In this document: positions 28,054 through 37,825 of the stretch, one piece after another
Numbering within the stretch: position 1 is the stretch's first letter
Layout: every line of letters begins with the position of its first letter
NCBI RefSeq assembly: GCF_003268675.1
Contig: NZ_CP029378.1
Location: 4,836,001-4,900,000 of the forward strand
Source of the DNA: Streptomyces bacillaris
GTDB taxonomy: Bacteria > Actinomycetota > Actinomycetes > Streptomycetales > Streptomycetaceae
Length of the DNA stretch: 64,000 bases
Direction: 5' to 3'
The notes under the pieces: generated by a model
Told to the model about the DNA's origin: nothing
What the model saw: only the letters and a program-made list of their open reading frames with translations
The model's database searches: none
Program-made: the position numbers and the translations under genes

Positions 28054-30022
28054 GACACCCGTGGCCGCCGCCCCACCCGTCCTGGGGGAGTCCACCGCCC
28101 TGTTCACCGAGCTGGTACGGGCCGGGCTCGCCCGGCACGGCGAGGCCGGGGCTCCGCCCCTGGACGTCCAACCCCTCGGCGTACGGGACGCGTTCGGGGC
28201 GGAGGACGCCCCGGCCGGCCCGGCCCTCCCCGTGCGCTACTACGGCCGCCACGCCGTCATCGGCCCCTTCCCGACAGCGGACCCCGCAGGTCCCAGCGGG
28301 CCCCGACTCCCTTGCTCACGCTGCCTGGAGCGGCGCTGGCAGGCCGTGCGATCAGTCCCCCTGCGCGAGGCGCTGGAGCTGGGGTCGGGGACCCGGGCGG
28401 CGGGCCCGTCCCCGTATCTCACGCCCTTCGCGGCGGAGGCGGTGGCCGGGCTGATCGCCGCCCGGCTGACCGGCGGCGGACCGGAGACCGGGGCCTTCCC
28501 CGCCGTCCATCTGGTCGACCTCCAGACCCTGGCCGTCCGCCACTACCCGCTCGTCCCGGACCCCGAGTGCCCGGTCTGCGCCACCCCGGAGCCCGACACC
28601 GACGCGGCCGCCACGATCACCCTGAAGCCCGCGCCCAAGCTGCGCCCCGGCAGCTTCCGGGTCCGGGACATCGGGACGTACGAGCTGCCGGTCGAGCCGT
28701 ACGCCAACCCGGTCTGCGGCTCCCTCGGCCCCTCCGTCGTCCAGGACGTCTCCTCCACCTCCACGTCCGCCACCATCGGCTGCTTCTCGATGCGCTCGGG
28801 CCCCTATCTGCGCGAGACGTTCTGGGGCGGGCACGCCGACACCTTCGCCGAGAGCGTGCGGATCGGGGTGCTGGAAGGCCTGGAGCGGTACGCGGGGATG
28901 CGGTCGCGGGCCAAGCGCGCCCAGGTGCACGCGAGCCTGGACGACCTGCGTGCGGAGGGCCGGGCGGCAGTCGACCCCCGGACCGTCGGCCTCTACTCCG
29001 ACGCCTTCCACGCCGCCAACCCCCTTGTCCTGCCGTTCACTTCGGACCGGGAGATCCCCTGGGTGCGGGGCTGGTCGCTGCGGGACGAGCGGACGGTCCT
29101 GGTGCCGGAGGTGCTCACGTACTACCACGCGCCGGGCCTGGAGAACCGGTTCGTGCAGGAGAGCTCCAACGGCTGTGCGTCGGGCGGGGCGTTGGAGGAG
29201 GCCGTCTACTTCGGGCTGATGGAGGTCGTGGAACGGGACGCGTTCCTGCTCTCCTGGTACGGGCGGGCCGCGCTGCCCGAGATCGACCCGCGCACCAGCC
29301 GCCGCCCGGCCACCCGCCAGATGGTGGACCGGCTGGAGATGTACGGCTACGAGGCCCGGTTCTTCGACACCCGGATCTCCTTCCCCATCCCCGTCGTCAC
29401 CGGCGTCGCCGTCCGCCCCGACGGCGGTCTCGGCCGGATGTGCTTCGGTGCGGGCGCCGGACTCGACCCGGAGGCAGCCCTCACCGGGGCCCTCTGCGAG
29501 ATCGCCACGGACGCCGTCAACCTCCAGGGCCGCACCGAGCGCGACGAGGAGCGGCTGCGGGCGATGGTGTACGACTTCGACAAGGTGGCCGCCCTCCATG
29601 ACCACCCCCTCGCCTACGGCATCCCGGAGATGGGCGACCACGCGGACTTCCTGCTGGGCACCCCCGGCTCCGTACGCCAACCGCCGCACTCCTTCGAGGA
29701 GTTGTACGGGGACGGGCCCGGCGCCCGGCCGGTCCTCCCGGTCTCCGGCGATCTGAGCGAGGACCTCCGGAGCTGCGTGGGCGCCGTCACGGCCGCCGGG
29801 TTCGACGTGGTCGTGGTCGACCAGACCATGCCCGAGCAGCGGGCCCTGGGGCTGACCACGGTGAGCGTCCTCGTGCCCGGTCTGCTGCCGATCGACTTCG
29901 GCTGGACCCGCCAGCGCGCCCTGCGCATGCCCCGGCTGCGGACCGCGCTGCGCGAGGCGGGGCTGCGGGCCACGGACCTCACCGACGCCGACCTCAACCT
30001 GGCCCCGCACCCGTTCCCATGA
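28043..30022 (+). CDS. YcaO cyclodehydratase 1
   Basis: This 659-aa protein has an N-terminal zinc-binding E1-remnant part with CxxC pairs at 91/94 (CSRC) and 176/179 (CPVC), and a YcaO domain from about residue 230. YcaO marks include ESVRIGVLEGLERYAGM, SSNGCASGGALEEAVYFGLMEV with ERDAF, and the proline-rich C-terminus PHPFP. YcaO enzymes use ATP to cyclise Ser/Thr/Cys side chains onto the preceding amide, giving oxazolines and thiazolines. It overlaps the RRE/E1 gene and is followed after 67 bp by the dehydrogenase. The cluster has a second, clearly related YcaO (38578-40572), so the two may divide the substrates. Confidence 0.9.
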   Translation: MPVETPVAAAPPVLGESTALFTELVRAGLARHGEAGAPPLDVQPLGVRDAFGAEDAPAGPALPVRYYGRHAVIGPFPTADPAGPSGPRLPCSRCLERRWQAVRSVPLREALELGSGTRAAGPSPYLTPFAAEAVAGLIAARLTGGGPETGAFPAVHLVDLQTLAVRHYPLVPDPECPVCATPEPDTDAAATITLKPAPKLRPGSFRVRDIGTYELPVEPYANPVCGSLGPSVVQDVSSTSTSATIGCFSMRSGPYLRETFWGGHADTFAESVRIGVLEGLERYAGMRSRAKRAQVHASLDDLRAEGRAAVDPRTVGLYSDAFHAANPLVLPFTSDREIPWVRGWSLRDERTVLVPEVLTYYHAPGLENRFVQESSNGCASGGALEEAVYFGLMEVVERDAFLLSWYGRAALPEIDPRTSRRPATRQMVDRLEMYGYEARFFDTRISFPIPVVTGVAVRPDGGLGRMCFGAGAGLDPEAALTGALCEIATDAVNLQGRTERDEERLRAMVYDFDKVAALHDHPLAYGIPEMGDHADFLLGTPGSVRQPPHSFEELYGDGPGARPVLPVSGDLSEDLRSCVGAVTAAGFDVVVVDQTMPEQRALGLTTVSVLVPGLLPIDFGWTRQRALRMPRLRTALREAGLRATDLTDADLNLAPHPFP

Positions 30023-30089
30023 CCGCCCCTTCCTCTCCCCTCTCTCCCGCCCCTCCTGCTGCCTTCCTGCCGTGACCAAGGAGCCCGCC

Positions 30090-31688
30090 ATGGGATACGC
30101 CCATGAATACGCCGACGCGATCATGCACCGCGGCCGGGTCCCGATGGACCCCGCCGACTTCGTCCCCAACTGGCAGGACGGGCCCCGGAAGGCCAAGTTC
30201 TACCCGGGCGCCGACAGCTTCCCGCTGCCCGACGCCCCGTACCCCGCCGACGCCACGCTCGACCGGGGCCTGTGCACCGAGGGCGCTCCAGGTGAACAGA
30301 GCGCAGAAGGAGAGGAGTTCGACCTCGTGACCCTCTCCGGGATGCTCCGCGACTCCTACGGGCTCACCGGCCGCCGCCTGGGCGTCCAGGCCAACACCGA
30401 CCTGAGCGCCCTGCCCTTCTACCCGCTGGCCAACTGGTCGCGCGGCTCGGCCTCCGGCGGCGGGCTCTACCCGGTCGCCGTCCACTGGGTCTCCGGGCCG
30501 AGCGGCCCCGTACCGCCCGGGGTGCACTACTACTCCACCCGCCACCACACCATGCAGCGGCTGCTCACCGGCGATGTGACCGGCCGGGTGCGCTCCGCCC
30601 TGGGGGAGGGGGCACCGGGGGCGGAGACCGATCAGTATCTGGTGCTCTCCATCAAGTACTGGCAGAACGCCTTCAAGTACAACAGCTTCTCCTTCCACGC
30701 CGTCTCCATGGACCTCGGCGCCTGCGTCCAGACCTGGCGGATGTGGGCGGCGGCCCGGGGGCTGGCCGTCGAGCCCGCGCTCTGGTTCGACGAGGAGCGG
30801 CTCGCGGAGCTGCTGGGGGTGGACCCGAAGGAGGAGGGGATCTTCGCGGTCGTGCCGTTGAAGTGGGCCGGATGCGAAGGGAGTCCGGGGCACGCGCCCG
30901 CCGCCCCGGTCTCCGTCCGCCGCAAGGACGTCGAGCGCTCCCGTACCGTCCTCACCTTCGACGCGCTCCTGCGGATGCAGGCCGCCACCTCCGCCGACGC
31001 CACCGCCCGCCCGGCCCCCGGAGCGCTCGCCCCGGCCGCCGCGCACCCGGTCGACCCGGCGGCCGAGGAGGTCGAACTGCCGCCCGCCCGGCCGCTGGAG
31101 ACCGACGTCCGCACCGCGCTGCGCGACCGCCGCTCCAGCTTCGGCCGCTTCGACGCCCAGCAGCCGGTCACCCGCCCGCAGTTGGCGGCCTGCCTCGCCG
31201 CGGCGGTGGCCGGATCGCGGCTCGGCGGGGACACCGGGGACGTACGGCTGGCGAAGCTGTACGTGTTCGTCAGTCATGTGGAGGGGGTGGAGCCGGGATC
31301 GTACGCGTACGACCCCGAGCGGCGCAGTCTGCGGCGGGTGAAGGAGGGGCGGCCGGGGGAGTTCCTCCAGCGCAACTACTTCCTGGCCAACTACAACCTG
31401 GAGCAGGCCGGGGCCGTCCTGGTGCCGACCGTCCGGACCACCGCCGTGCTGGACGCGGTCGGGGACCGGGGATACCGCCTGGTCAACGCCACCATCGGGG
31501 CCGTCGCCCAGTCCCTCTACACCGCCGCGTCCGCCGTCGACCTGGGCTGCGGGGTGGCCCTCGGCTTCGACAACATCTCCTACATCGAGGAGCTGGGACT
31601 CGACGGGACGGGCGAGGCGCCGCTGCTCATCATGATGATCGGCAACGAACGGCCCGCGCCGGCCGACTTCCGCTACGAGATCGCCTGA
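30090..31688 (+). CDS. azoline dehydrogenase (SagB/McbC-type, nitroreductase fold)
   Basis: This 532-aa FMN enzyme of the ThcOx/SagB family has two nitroreductase-like halves. The first carries NWSRGSASGGGLYPV and the Lys-Tyr pair typical of azoline oxidases (Lys196-Tyr197 in NAFKYNSFSFHA). The second begins near residue 345 (TALRDRRSSFGRFDAQQPV) and ends with VDLGCGVALGFDN. It would oxidise azolines to aromatic thiazoles, oxazoles and methyloxazoles. ATG 30090 follows AAGGAG; a GTG at 30072 is the alternative. The 532-aa length fits the fused two-domain form rather than the single-domain form of McbC. Confidence 0.88.
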   Translation: MGYAHEYADAIMHRGRVPMDPADFVPNWQDGPRKAKFYPGADSFPLPDAPYPADATLDRGLCTEGAPGEQSAEGEEFDLVTLSGMLRDSYGLTGRRLGVQANTDLSALPFYPLANWSRGSASGGGLYPVAVHWVSGPSGPVPPGVHYYSTRHHTMQRLLTGDVTGRVRSALGEGAPGAETDQYLVLSIKYWQNAFKYNSFSFHAVSMDLGACVQTWRMWAAARGLAVEPALWFDEERLAELLGVDPKEEGIFAVVPLKWAGCEGSPGHAPAAPVSVRRKDVERSRTVLTFDALLRMQAATSADATARPAPGALAPAAAHPVDPAAEEVELPPARPLETDVRTALRDRRSSFGRFDAQQPVTRPQLAACLAAAVAGSRLGGDTGDVRLAKLYVFVSHVEGVEPGSYAYDPERRSLRRVKEGRPGEFLQRNYFLANYNLEQAGAVLVPTVRTTAVLDAVGDRGYRLVNATIGAVAQSLYTAASAVDLGCGVALGFDNISYIEELGLDGTGEAPLLIMMIGNERPAPADFRYEIA

Positions 31689-31702
31689 GCGGGGGAGCCG
31701 AC

Positions 31703-34537
31703 ATGAGTCTTCCGACGAACGCATCCGGTCTCCGGCCCGCCTTCATGGTCCGGGTCGCCGGGCTGCCGGTCGAGAGCGTGCACGGGCTGCGCTGCCCGGA
31801 CAGCCGCCGCTGGGCCGACGAAGTGCTCGACGAATCGGCACAGCTGGCGCTGGTCGCGGAGAAGGCCGGGGACCGGCTCCACGACCTGATCGGCGGCAGC
31901 GACGACGAACCGCTCCGCCGCGCCCTGCTCAAGCTGCGCCGGGACATCTTCAACAACCGCCTGCCCGCAGCCGATGCGGCCGATGCCCTGCTCTCCCGGG
32001 TCCGTGCCCTGGACCCCGCCGCGGCCGCCACCCTCGCGGACTGGCTGACCGGCCGCCGCGCCCTGGACGAGCGGCGCGGGGCGGGGGCCGCGCTGCTGGC
32101 CGCCGAGAACGGCCGCAGCCGTGAGGCGCTGCGCGAACTGGCCGGCCACGAGCGGCTGCGCCGGGCCCTGCTGCTCGCCTCCCCGGCCCTGGACGCCCAG
32201 CTCGACGCGTACCGGCGGACGGCCCCGGCGGGCGGCGCCCGGCCCGACAAGAAACAGCGCAAGATCGAACGCTCGCTGCTGAGTTACGTGTACCGGACCG
32301 CGTGCAAGACGAGCCCGTTCTCCACCTTCACCGGGGTCGCGCTCGGCTCGCTCACCGGCACCGACGGGCTGCGGCTGCGGGTGGACGAGGAGTGGCGGGC
32401 GCAGGCCCGGCTCAACGTCGTCGCGCTGGGCCGCCTCGCGGACGCCGTGATCGCGGACCCGGCCCGCCGCGCCGATCTGCCGGTCGCCCCCGCCTCCGGG
32501 TGGGGCCGCGACGACGACCGGGTGCGGTATGTGCGGCGGTGGGTGACGGCGGGCGACGACGACACGGCCGTCACGTTCGACGCGGTGAAGGACCGGCTGT
32601 TCTTCCTGCGCCGCAGCGGCACCCTGGACCGGCTGCTCGGCCTCTTCGAGGAGCGCCGGGGGAGCGTGCTGAGGTACGGGGAGCTGGTGGAGTGGCTGGC
32701 CCGCGACCAGGGGGCCGCCCGCGAGGAGTGCGAGCAGTACCTCGGGGCGCTGCTGGACGTGGGCATGGTCCAGGTGCCGTGTCTGCGGACCGAGGTGCAC
32801 GACACCGACCCGCTGCGGGCGTTCCAGGGGGCGCTGGGGGGCCTGGAGCGCCCCTGGGCCGACCGGCTCGCGGACCGGCTGGAGGGGCCCGCCCGGTGCG
32901 TCGAGCGGTTCGCGGACGCCTCGCCGGAGGAGCGGCGCGCGCTGCTGGACACCCTGCGGGCCCAGCTGCGGGCGGTGCAGGAGGAGGAGCTGGGGGCGGA
33001 GCGGGCGAAGGTGCCGCAGACGCTGCTGTACGAGGACGCGGCGGCGGGCGGCCGGGGGCCAGGGGCGGGCGTTCCGGGTGCGCTGGGAGGTGCCGCGGGT
33101 GGCCCGGGCGGTGCGGGTGGCCCGCACGCTTCGGGCGGTGCGGGTGGCCCGGGCGCTTCGGGTGGTGCCTCGGCGGGTGTGCGGACGGAGCTGGATCCCG
33201 CCGCCTGGGCCGAGCTGGCCGCCGGGCCGCTGGCCGCCGTCGAGCGGGTGCTGCCCGCCTTCGACCTCACCCTGCCGCAGCGGATCACCTTCGAAGGGTT
33301 CTTCCTCGCGCGGTACGGGCGCGGAGGCCGGTGCGACGACCTGCTGAAGCTGGTCCACGACTTCCACGAGGACTTCTTCGACCAGTACATGACGTTCACC
33401 GCCACCCGCACCCCGTACGGTGCCGACGGCACCTATGTCCCCGAGGTCAACTGGCTGGGCCTGGACCGGCTGCGCGCCCTGGACACGGCCCGGCGCACCT
33501 TCACCGCCCGGATGACCGCGCTGTGGGAGGGGGCCGGGCCGGAGGCGGCCGAAGTGCGGGTGGACGACAGCTTCCTGGCCGAGGTCGCCGGGCAACTGGA
33601 CCGACTGGCGCCGGACTTCGCGCCGATGAGCCACCACCTCCAGATCGCGGACCGGCCCGGCGATCCGCTCGTGGTCCTCAACCGGTCCTACGGGGGCGTC
33701 TCGTTCCCCTTCAGCCGGTTCACCCAGCTCTTCGACGGGCTCGACGAGCGGCTCCTGGCCGACGCGGAGACCCTGGTGCCCGAGGGGGCCGTCCTGGCCG
33801 AGGTCACCGGCGGCCCGGTCACCAGCAACCTCAACCTGCACGGCAGGCTCGTCCCGTACGAGATCGTCTGCCCCGGCGAACGCGGCACCCTGGAAGCCGG
33901 GTTCAGGATCACCCTGGACGACCTCTTCCTGGTCCACGACCCCGAGGACGACCGGCTGGTCCTGCGCTCGGCCCGGCTGGGCCGCGAGGTGATCCCCGTC
34001 TACCTCGGCTACCTGGTCCCCCTCGCCCTCCCCGAACTGCCCCGCACCCTGCTCCTCCTCTCCCCGACCTCCATGGCCCCGCTCAACGTCTGGGGCGGGG
34101 TCCCCGAGGGCGCGCCGGACGCGGGCGGGGTCACCACCCGGCCCCGGGTCCGGCACGGCTCGCTGGTCCTCAGCCGGCGCAGCTGGAGCGCCCCCGCCAC
34201 CGCCCTGCCGCTGCACCGGGCCGGGGCGCCGGAGGACGGCTGGTTCCTGGACTGGCACGCCTTCCGGCGCGAACACGGCCTGCCCGACCGGGTCTTCGCC
34301 ACCGTCTCCGACACCGGGGCCCGGGGCGCGACCGGGGCCAAGCCGCAGTACCTGGACTTCGACAGCCCGCTCTCCCTGGCGGCCTTCGAGGCCCTGATCA
34401 GGACCCCGGAGGCCCGGGTGGTGTTCCGCGAGGCGCTCCCCGACGAGGACGCCCTGCACACCGTCTCCGGCCACGGCCGCCATGTCGCCGAACTGGCCGT
34501 GGAGACGGCCGTACCCGCCCGCAGGAGGACCCCATGA
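31703..34537 (+). CDS. LanB-type dehydratase, glutamylation protein (split LanB)
   Basis: This 944-aa protein has the lantibiotic-dehydratase N-domain pattern: KIERSLLSYVYRTACKTSPF then FTGVALGSL around residues 185-215, and a C-terminal half with VTSNLNLHGRL and SFPFSRF blocks. It should activate Ser/Thr of the core by transfer of glutamate from glutamyl-tRNA; the eliminating enzyme is the next gene. ATG 31703 starts MSLPTNASGLRPAFM shortly after the dehydrogenase stop; the frame is open upstream only as a shadow. A Gly/Ala/Ser/Pro repeat (about residues 450-492) interrupts the middle. It ends in an ATGA overlap with the elimination gene. Confidence 0.88.
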   Translation: MSLPTNASGLRPAFMVRVAGLPVESVHGLRCPDSRRWADEVLDESAQLALVAEKAGDRLHDLIGGSDDEPLRRALLKLRRDIFNNRLPAADAADALLSRVRALDPAAAATLADWLTGRRALDERRGAGAALLAAENGRSREALRELAGHERLRRALLLASPALDAQLDAYRRTAPAGGARPDKKQRKIERSLLSYVYRTACKTSPFSTFTGVALGSLTGTDGLRLRVDEEWRAQARLNVVALGRLADAVIADPARRADLPVAPASGWGRDDDRVRYVRRWVTAGDDDTAVTFDAVKDRLFFLRRSGTLDRLLGLFEERRGSVLRYGELVEWLARDQGAAREECEQYLGALLDVGMVQVPCLRTEVHDTDPLRAFQGALGGLERPWADRLADRLEGPARCVERFADASPEERRALLDTLRAQLRAVQEEELGAERAKVPQTLLYEDAAAGGRGPGAGVPGALGGAAGGPGGAGGPHASGGAGGPGASGGASAGVRTELDPAAWAELAAGPLAAVERVLPAFDLTLPQRITFEGFFLARYGRGGRCDDLLKLVHDFHEDFFDQYMTFTATRTPYGADGTYVPEVNWLGLDRLRALDTARRTFTARMTALWEGAGPEAAEVRVDDSFLAEVAGQLDRLAPDFAPMSHHLQIADRPGDPLVVLNRSYGGVSFPFSRFTQLFDGLDERLLADAETLVPEGAVLAEVTGGPVTSNLNLHGRLVPYEIVCPGERGTLEAGFRITLDDLFLVHDPEDDRLVLRSARLGREVIPVYLGYLVPLALPELPRTLLLLSPTSMAPLNVWGGVPEGAPDAGGVTTRPRVRHGSLVLSRRSWSAPATALPLHRAGAPEDGWFLDWHAFRREHGLPDRVFATVSDTGARGATGAKPQYLDFDSPLSLAAFEALIRTPEARVVFREALPDEDALHTVSGHGRHVAELAVETAVPARRRTP

Positions 34538-35589
34538 CGCTCCCCACCGCCCCCGCCACCAAGCCTGGGACCACCCCCGGTGCCTGGCAGGCCACCCATG
34601 TCTTCTACGCCGCCAACCCCCGCCCCTTCCTCCTGCACTGCGTCCGCCCGCTGGTCGCGGAGCTGGAGGCGGACGGGCTGCTCGCCGGGTACTTCTTCAT
34701 CAACTACTGGCTGGAGGGACCCCACGTACGTCTCCGCCTCAAGCCGTCGTCGACCGGCGCCGAGGCCGAGGTGGCCCGCCGCACCGGGCAGGCCGTGGAC
34801 GCGTTCCTCGCGGAGCGCCCCGCGCTGTACGAGGTCGACTCCGGGTTCCTCAACGACTTCTACAACACCCTCTTCGAGATCGAGTTCCCCGGCAGCGAGC
34901 GCGGCCACTACATGGACGGCCAGGGCCGGATGAACCTGCGCCCCAACAACTCCCGCCACCGCGAGCCGTACGAGCCGGAGTTCGGGAAGTACGGCGGCCC
35001 GGCCGGGATCGAGCTGGCCGAGTGGCACTTCCGCCACTCCAGCGATCTGGTCATCGACGCGCTCGCCACCAAGAACCTCCATCTGCGCACGGTCCTGCTC
35101 GGCACCTCGGCCCAGCTGATGATGGTGATGGCGTCGACGTTCCTCCCGGACCGCGACGAACTGACCCAGTACCTGGACAGCTACTACGAGTTCTGGCACC
35201 GCGCCTTCCCCGGCACCGGCTTCATCGGCACCGACGAGTACGACCGCAACTACGCCCGGACGGCGGACGGGCTGCGGGACCGGTTCGCCCGCGTCCGGGC
35301 CGCCACCGCCCCGCCCGGCAGCGCCCGTTCGCTGCCCGGCTCGCTCGCCGGGTGGGCCGAACACTGCGCCGAACTCCGCGACCGGGCACGGAAGCTGGCC
35401 GTCGACGGGGACCTGGTCTTCCGGTCCTGGGACGGTGAGCGGGACGAGCGGATCACCGACCCGGAGATGGCGCTGCCGCTGCTGCTCTCCCCGTACATGC
35501 ATATGACCAACAACCGGCTGCACGTGACGATCCGGGACGAGGCGTATCTCAGCCATGTTCTGGGCCGGGTCCTCAAGGAGTCCGCATGA
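34534..35589 (+). CDS. LanB elimination-domain protein (SpaB_C, 'thiopeptide-type')
   Basis: This 351-aa stand-alone SpaB_C domain shows WQATHVFYAANPRPFLLHCV at the start, the INYWLEGPHVRLRL strand with arginines expected in the active site, and HMTNNRL near the end with His323 and Arg328, which match the eliminating His/Arg region of NisB. It would release glutamate from glutamylated Ser/Thr to give Dha and Dhb. The related thiopeptide pyridine synthases have the same fold, so a [4+2] role cannot be fully excluded, but only one such protein is present and the elimination motif is intact. It is coupled to both neighbours by ATGA overlaps. Confidence 0.85.
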   Translation: MTLPTAPATKPGTTPGAWQATHVFYAANPRPFLLHCVRPLVAELEADGLLAGYFFINYWLEGPHVRLRLKPSSTGAEAEVARRTGQAVDAFLAERPALYEVDSGFLNDFYNTLFEIEFPGSERGHYMDGQGRMNLRPNNSRHREPYEPEFGKYGGPAGIELAEWHFRHSSDLVIDALATKNLHLRTVLLGTSAQLMMVMASTFLPDRDELTQYLDSYYEFWHRAFPGTGFIGTDEYDRNYARTADGLRDRFARVRAATAPPGSARSLPGSLAGWAEHCAELRDRARKLAVDGDLVFRSWDGERDERITDPEMALPLLLSPYMHMTNNRLHVTIRDEAYLSHVLGRVLKESA

Positions 35590-36719
35590 GCGCATCCGGG
35601 GCCGTGCCCGGGGGGTCCGCCGGGGCTGCCGCCGGGCTCGCCGCCTACCGGCCCGAGCTGCGCCCCCGCGTCCTGCTCAGCGACCCGCTGCTCGACGGGG
35701 CCGCGACCGTCCACCTGATCAAGGACACCGGCAGCGGCAACTCCTTCAAGGTCGGGCCCAAGGAACACTTCCTGATCGCCCGCATGGACGGGGAGCGGAG
35801 CCTCGCGGAGATCGGTGAGGAGTACGCGGGAGAGTACGGGCGGCGGCTGGGCGACGCCCACTGGCAGCAGATCCTCACCATGCTGGGGACCAAGGGGCTG
35901 CTGGCCGGAACGCCCGCGCAGCCCGCGCCGGCCGCCCCGCCCGAGCCGCGCACCCTCCTGCGCGGCACCCTCCCCCTGGTCGCCGACGCCGACGCCACCA
36001 CCGCCCGCCTCCACCGGGTCTTCGGCTTCCTGCTGACGCCCTGGGCGATGGGGCCGCTGCTGGTGCTGATGGTGGCCATGGAGGCGCTCGTCGTCGCCCA
36101 TTCCGGCGAATTTCTCATCGCCGTAAGGGAATTGTTCACCAATCCCGTCCTGCTGACCGGCACCGCGACTCTGCTCTGGGTGAGCACCGCCCTCCACGAA
36201 CTGGCGCACGGAGTGGTGGCCCGGCACTACGGCGGCCGGGTCGCGGAGATCGGGCTGCGGTGGCGGCTCCCGGCCGTGATCATGTACTGCACGGTCGACA
36301 ACTACCTCTATCTGGACGGTCGTCGGCCTCGCATCGCCACCGCCGTGGCGGGTGCGGTGATGAACCTCCTCTTCCTGCTCCCCTTCTGCGCGCTGTGGAT
36401 CCTCGCCCCGCTCGACGACGCCACGCGCGAGGCGATCTCCGCGCTGCTGCTCCTCGGCAGCGTCCAGGCGTTCGCGATGCTCGTCCCGCTGCCGCCGCTC
36501 GACGGCTACAAGATCGCGAGCCAGCTGGCCGGGGCCACCGGCCTCGCCGCCTCCACCGGCCCCTACCTGCGGCTCGCCCTGCGCCGCGCCCCGGAGGCGG
36601 CCGCCTACCCCCGCCGGGCCCGAATCGCCTACCCCGCCTATGCGTTGGGCACGGTGCTGGTTCTCGCCGCTCTGGTCGCGGCGGCCGTCGCGGGCGTCCA
36701 TCATCTGCTGACGGCCTGA
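35586..36719 (+). CDS. M50-type membrane zinc protease with PqqD-like N-domain
   Basis: This 377-aa protein has an N-terminal, roughly 90-residue PqqD/RRE-like domain (VHLIKDTGSGNSFKVGPKEHFLIARMDGERSLAEIG). After it come several membrane helices with the zinc motif HELAHG (His204, Glu205, His208) and the second site-2-protease motif PLPPLDGYKI (Asp306). It overlaps the LanB elimination gene and precedes the ABC exporter genes. The simplest role is removal of the leader peptide at the membrane before or during export, with the N-domain binding the leader. An alternative is a scaffold or immunity role as proposed for some M50-like proteins. No other protease suited to leader removal is evident except the M20 enzyme. 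Confidence 0.8.
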   Translation: MSASGAVPGGSAGAAAGLAAYRPELRPRVLLSDPLLDGAATVHLIKDTGSGNSFKVGPKEHFLIARMDGERSLAEIGEEYAGEYGRRLGDAHWQQILTMLGTKGLLAGTPAQPAPAAPPEPRTLLRGTLPLVADADATTARLHRVFGFLLTPWAMGPLLVLMVAMEALVVAHSGEFLIAVRELFTNPVLLTGTATLLWVSTALHELAHGVVARHYGGRVAEIGLRWRLPAVIMYCTVDNYLYLDGRRPRIATAVAGAVMNLLFLLPFCALWILAPLDDATREAISALLLLGSVQAFAMLVPLPPLDGYKIASQLAGATGLAASTGPYLRLALRRAPEAAAYPRRARIAYPAYALGTVLVLAALVAAAVAGVHHLLTA

Positions 36720-36767
36720 TCCCCCTCCGGGCCCCGAAGCCCCGTGTTCCACCCCAAGGAGAGTTCC

Positions 36768-37751
36768 ATGACGTCCACCGCCCCCCGCACCCCCCACGAC
36801 CCCCCGGTGGAACCGGCCGCCGGGTCCGCCGCCGTCGCGCTGACCGGCGTCCACAAGACGTACGGCACCACCCGGGCTGTCGACGGGGTCTCGCTGACCG
36901 TCGAACGCGGGGAGTTCTTCGGGCTGCTCGGGCCCAACGGGGCGGGCAAGACCACGCTCGTCGAGATCATGGAGGGCCAGCGGCGCGCCGACTCCGGGAC
37001 GGTGGCGGTCCTGGGCGAGAGCCCCTGGCCCCGCAACACCGCCCTGCTGCCCCGGCTCGGCGTGCAGACCCAGAGCTCCTCGTTCTTCGTCCGGCTGACC
37101 GCCCGCGAGCACCTGGCCACCATGGCCGCCCTCTACCGGTGCGACGCGGCCGCCGCCGAACGGGCCCTCGCCTCCGTCGGCCTCACCGAGCAGGGCGGCA
37201 CCCGGGTCGACGACCTCTCCGGCGGACAGCGGCAGCGGCTCGCCATCGCCTCCGCCCTGGTCCACGACCCCGAGCTGATCTTCCTGGACGAGCCGACCGC
37301 CGCCCTCGACCCGCAGGCCCGCCGCGCGCTCTGGCAGGTGCTCCGGGACCTCAAGCGCGCGGGCCGCACCATCGTCTACACCACCCACCACCTGGACGAG
37401 GCCGAGGCGCTCTGCGACCGGGTTGCGATCATGGTGGCGGGCAAGGTGGCCGCGCTCGACAGCCCCGGTCGGCTCATCGCCGCCTCCAGCCCCACCACCC
37501 GGCTGCTCGTCCCGGCCGACCGGCTCAGCGTGGCGCGGGCCCGGGCCATCCCGGGCGTGGACCGGGTCACCGAGGAGGGCGGCTCGGTCGTCCTGGAGAC
37601 CCTCACCTCGGGCCCGGTGCTCGCGGCCGTCGACGGGATCGCGGGGCTCCAGGGCGTACAGACCAGGACGGCGAGCCTGGAGGACGTCTACCTGGCGCTG
37701 ACCGGTGCCCAGGCGCCCGGGCAGCAGCCGCAGGCCCAGCCGCCGGCGTAG
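36768..37751 (+). CDS. ABC exporter ATPase
   Basis: This 327-aa DrrA-like ATPase has Walker A GPNGAGKTTL (about residues 55-64), Q-loop-region QTQSSSFFVRLTARE, signature LSGGQRQRLAIA, Walker B LIFLDEPTAALDPQ and the H-loop TTHHLDE. The C-terminal 80 residues form the extra domain common in antibiotic-resistance ABC ATPases. ATG 36768 follows AGGAGAG. With the following permease it should export the RiPP or give self-protection. Confidence 0.92.
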   Translation: MTSTAPRTPHDPPVEPAAGSAAVALTGVHKTYGTTRAVDGVSLTVERGEFFGLLGPNGAGKTTLVEIMEGQRRADSGTVAVLGESPWPRNTALLPRLGVQTQSSSFFVRLTAREHLATMAALYRCDAAAAERALASVGLTEQGGTRVDDLSGGQRQRLAIASALVHDPELIFLDEPTAALDPQARRALWQVLRDLKRAGRTIVYTTHHLDEAEALCDRVAIMVAGKVAALDSPGRLIAASSPTTRLLVPADRLSVARARAIPGVDRVTEEGGSVVLETLTSGPVLAAVDGIAGLQGVQTRTASLEDVYLALTGAQAPGQQPQAQPPA

Positions 37752-37825
37752 CCCTCCCGCCCCTGCCGGCGCCCCCGGCGAACCTGCTGACGCCCCTCGC
37801 GAACCACCGATACGGAGACACCCCC

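Noticed and set aside
30743..31702. Much longer LanB protein starting in the dehydrogenase region
   Set aside because: The upstream frame is an antiphase shadow of the dehydrogenase gene; family similarity and length support the ATG at 31703.
34534..35589. Thiopeptide pyridine synthase instead of elimination domain
   Set aside because: Only one small SpaB_C protein is present and its His/Arg elimination motif is intact, so dehydroalanine formation needs it.
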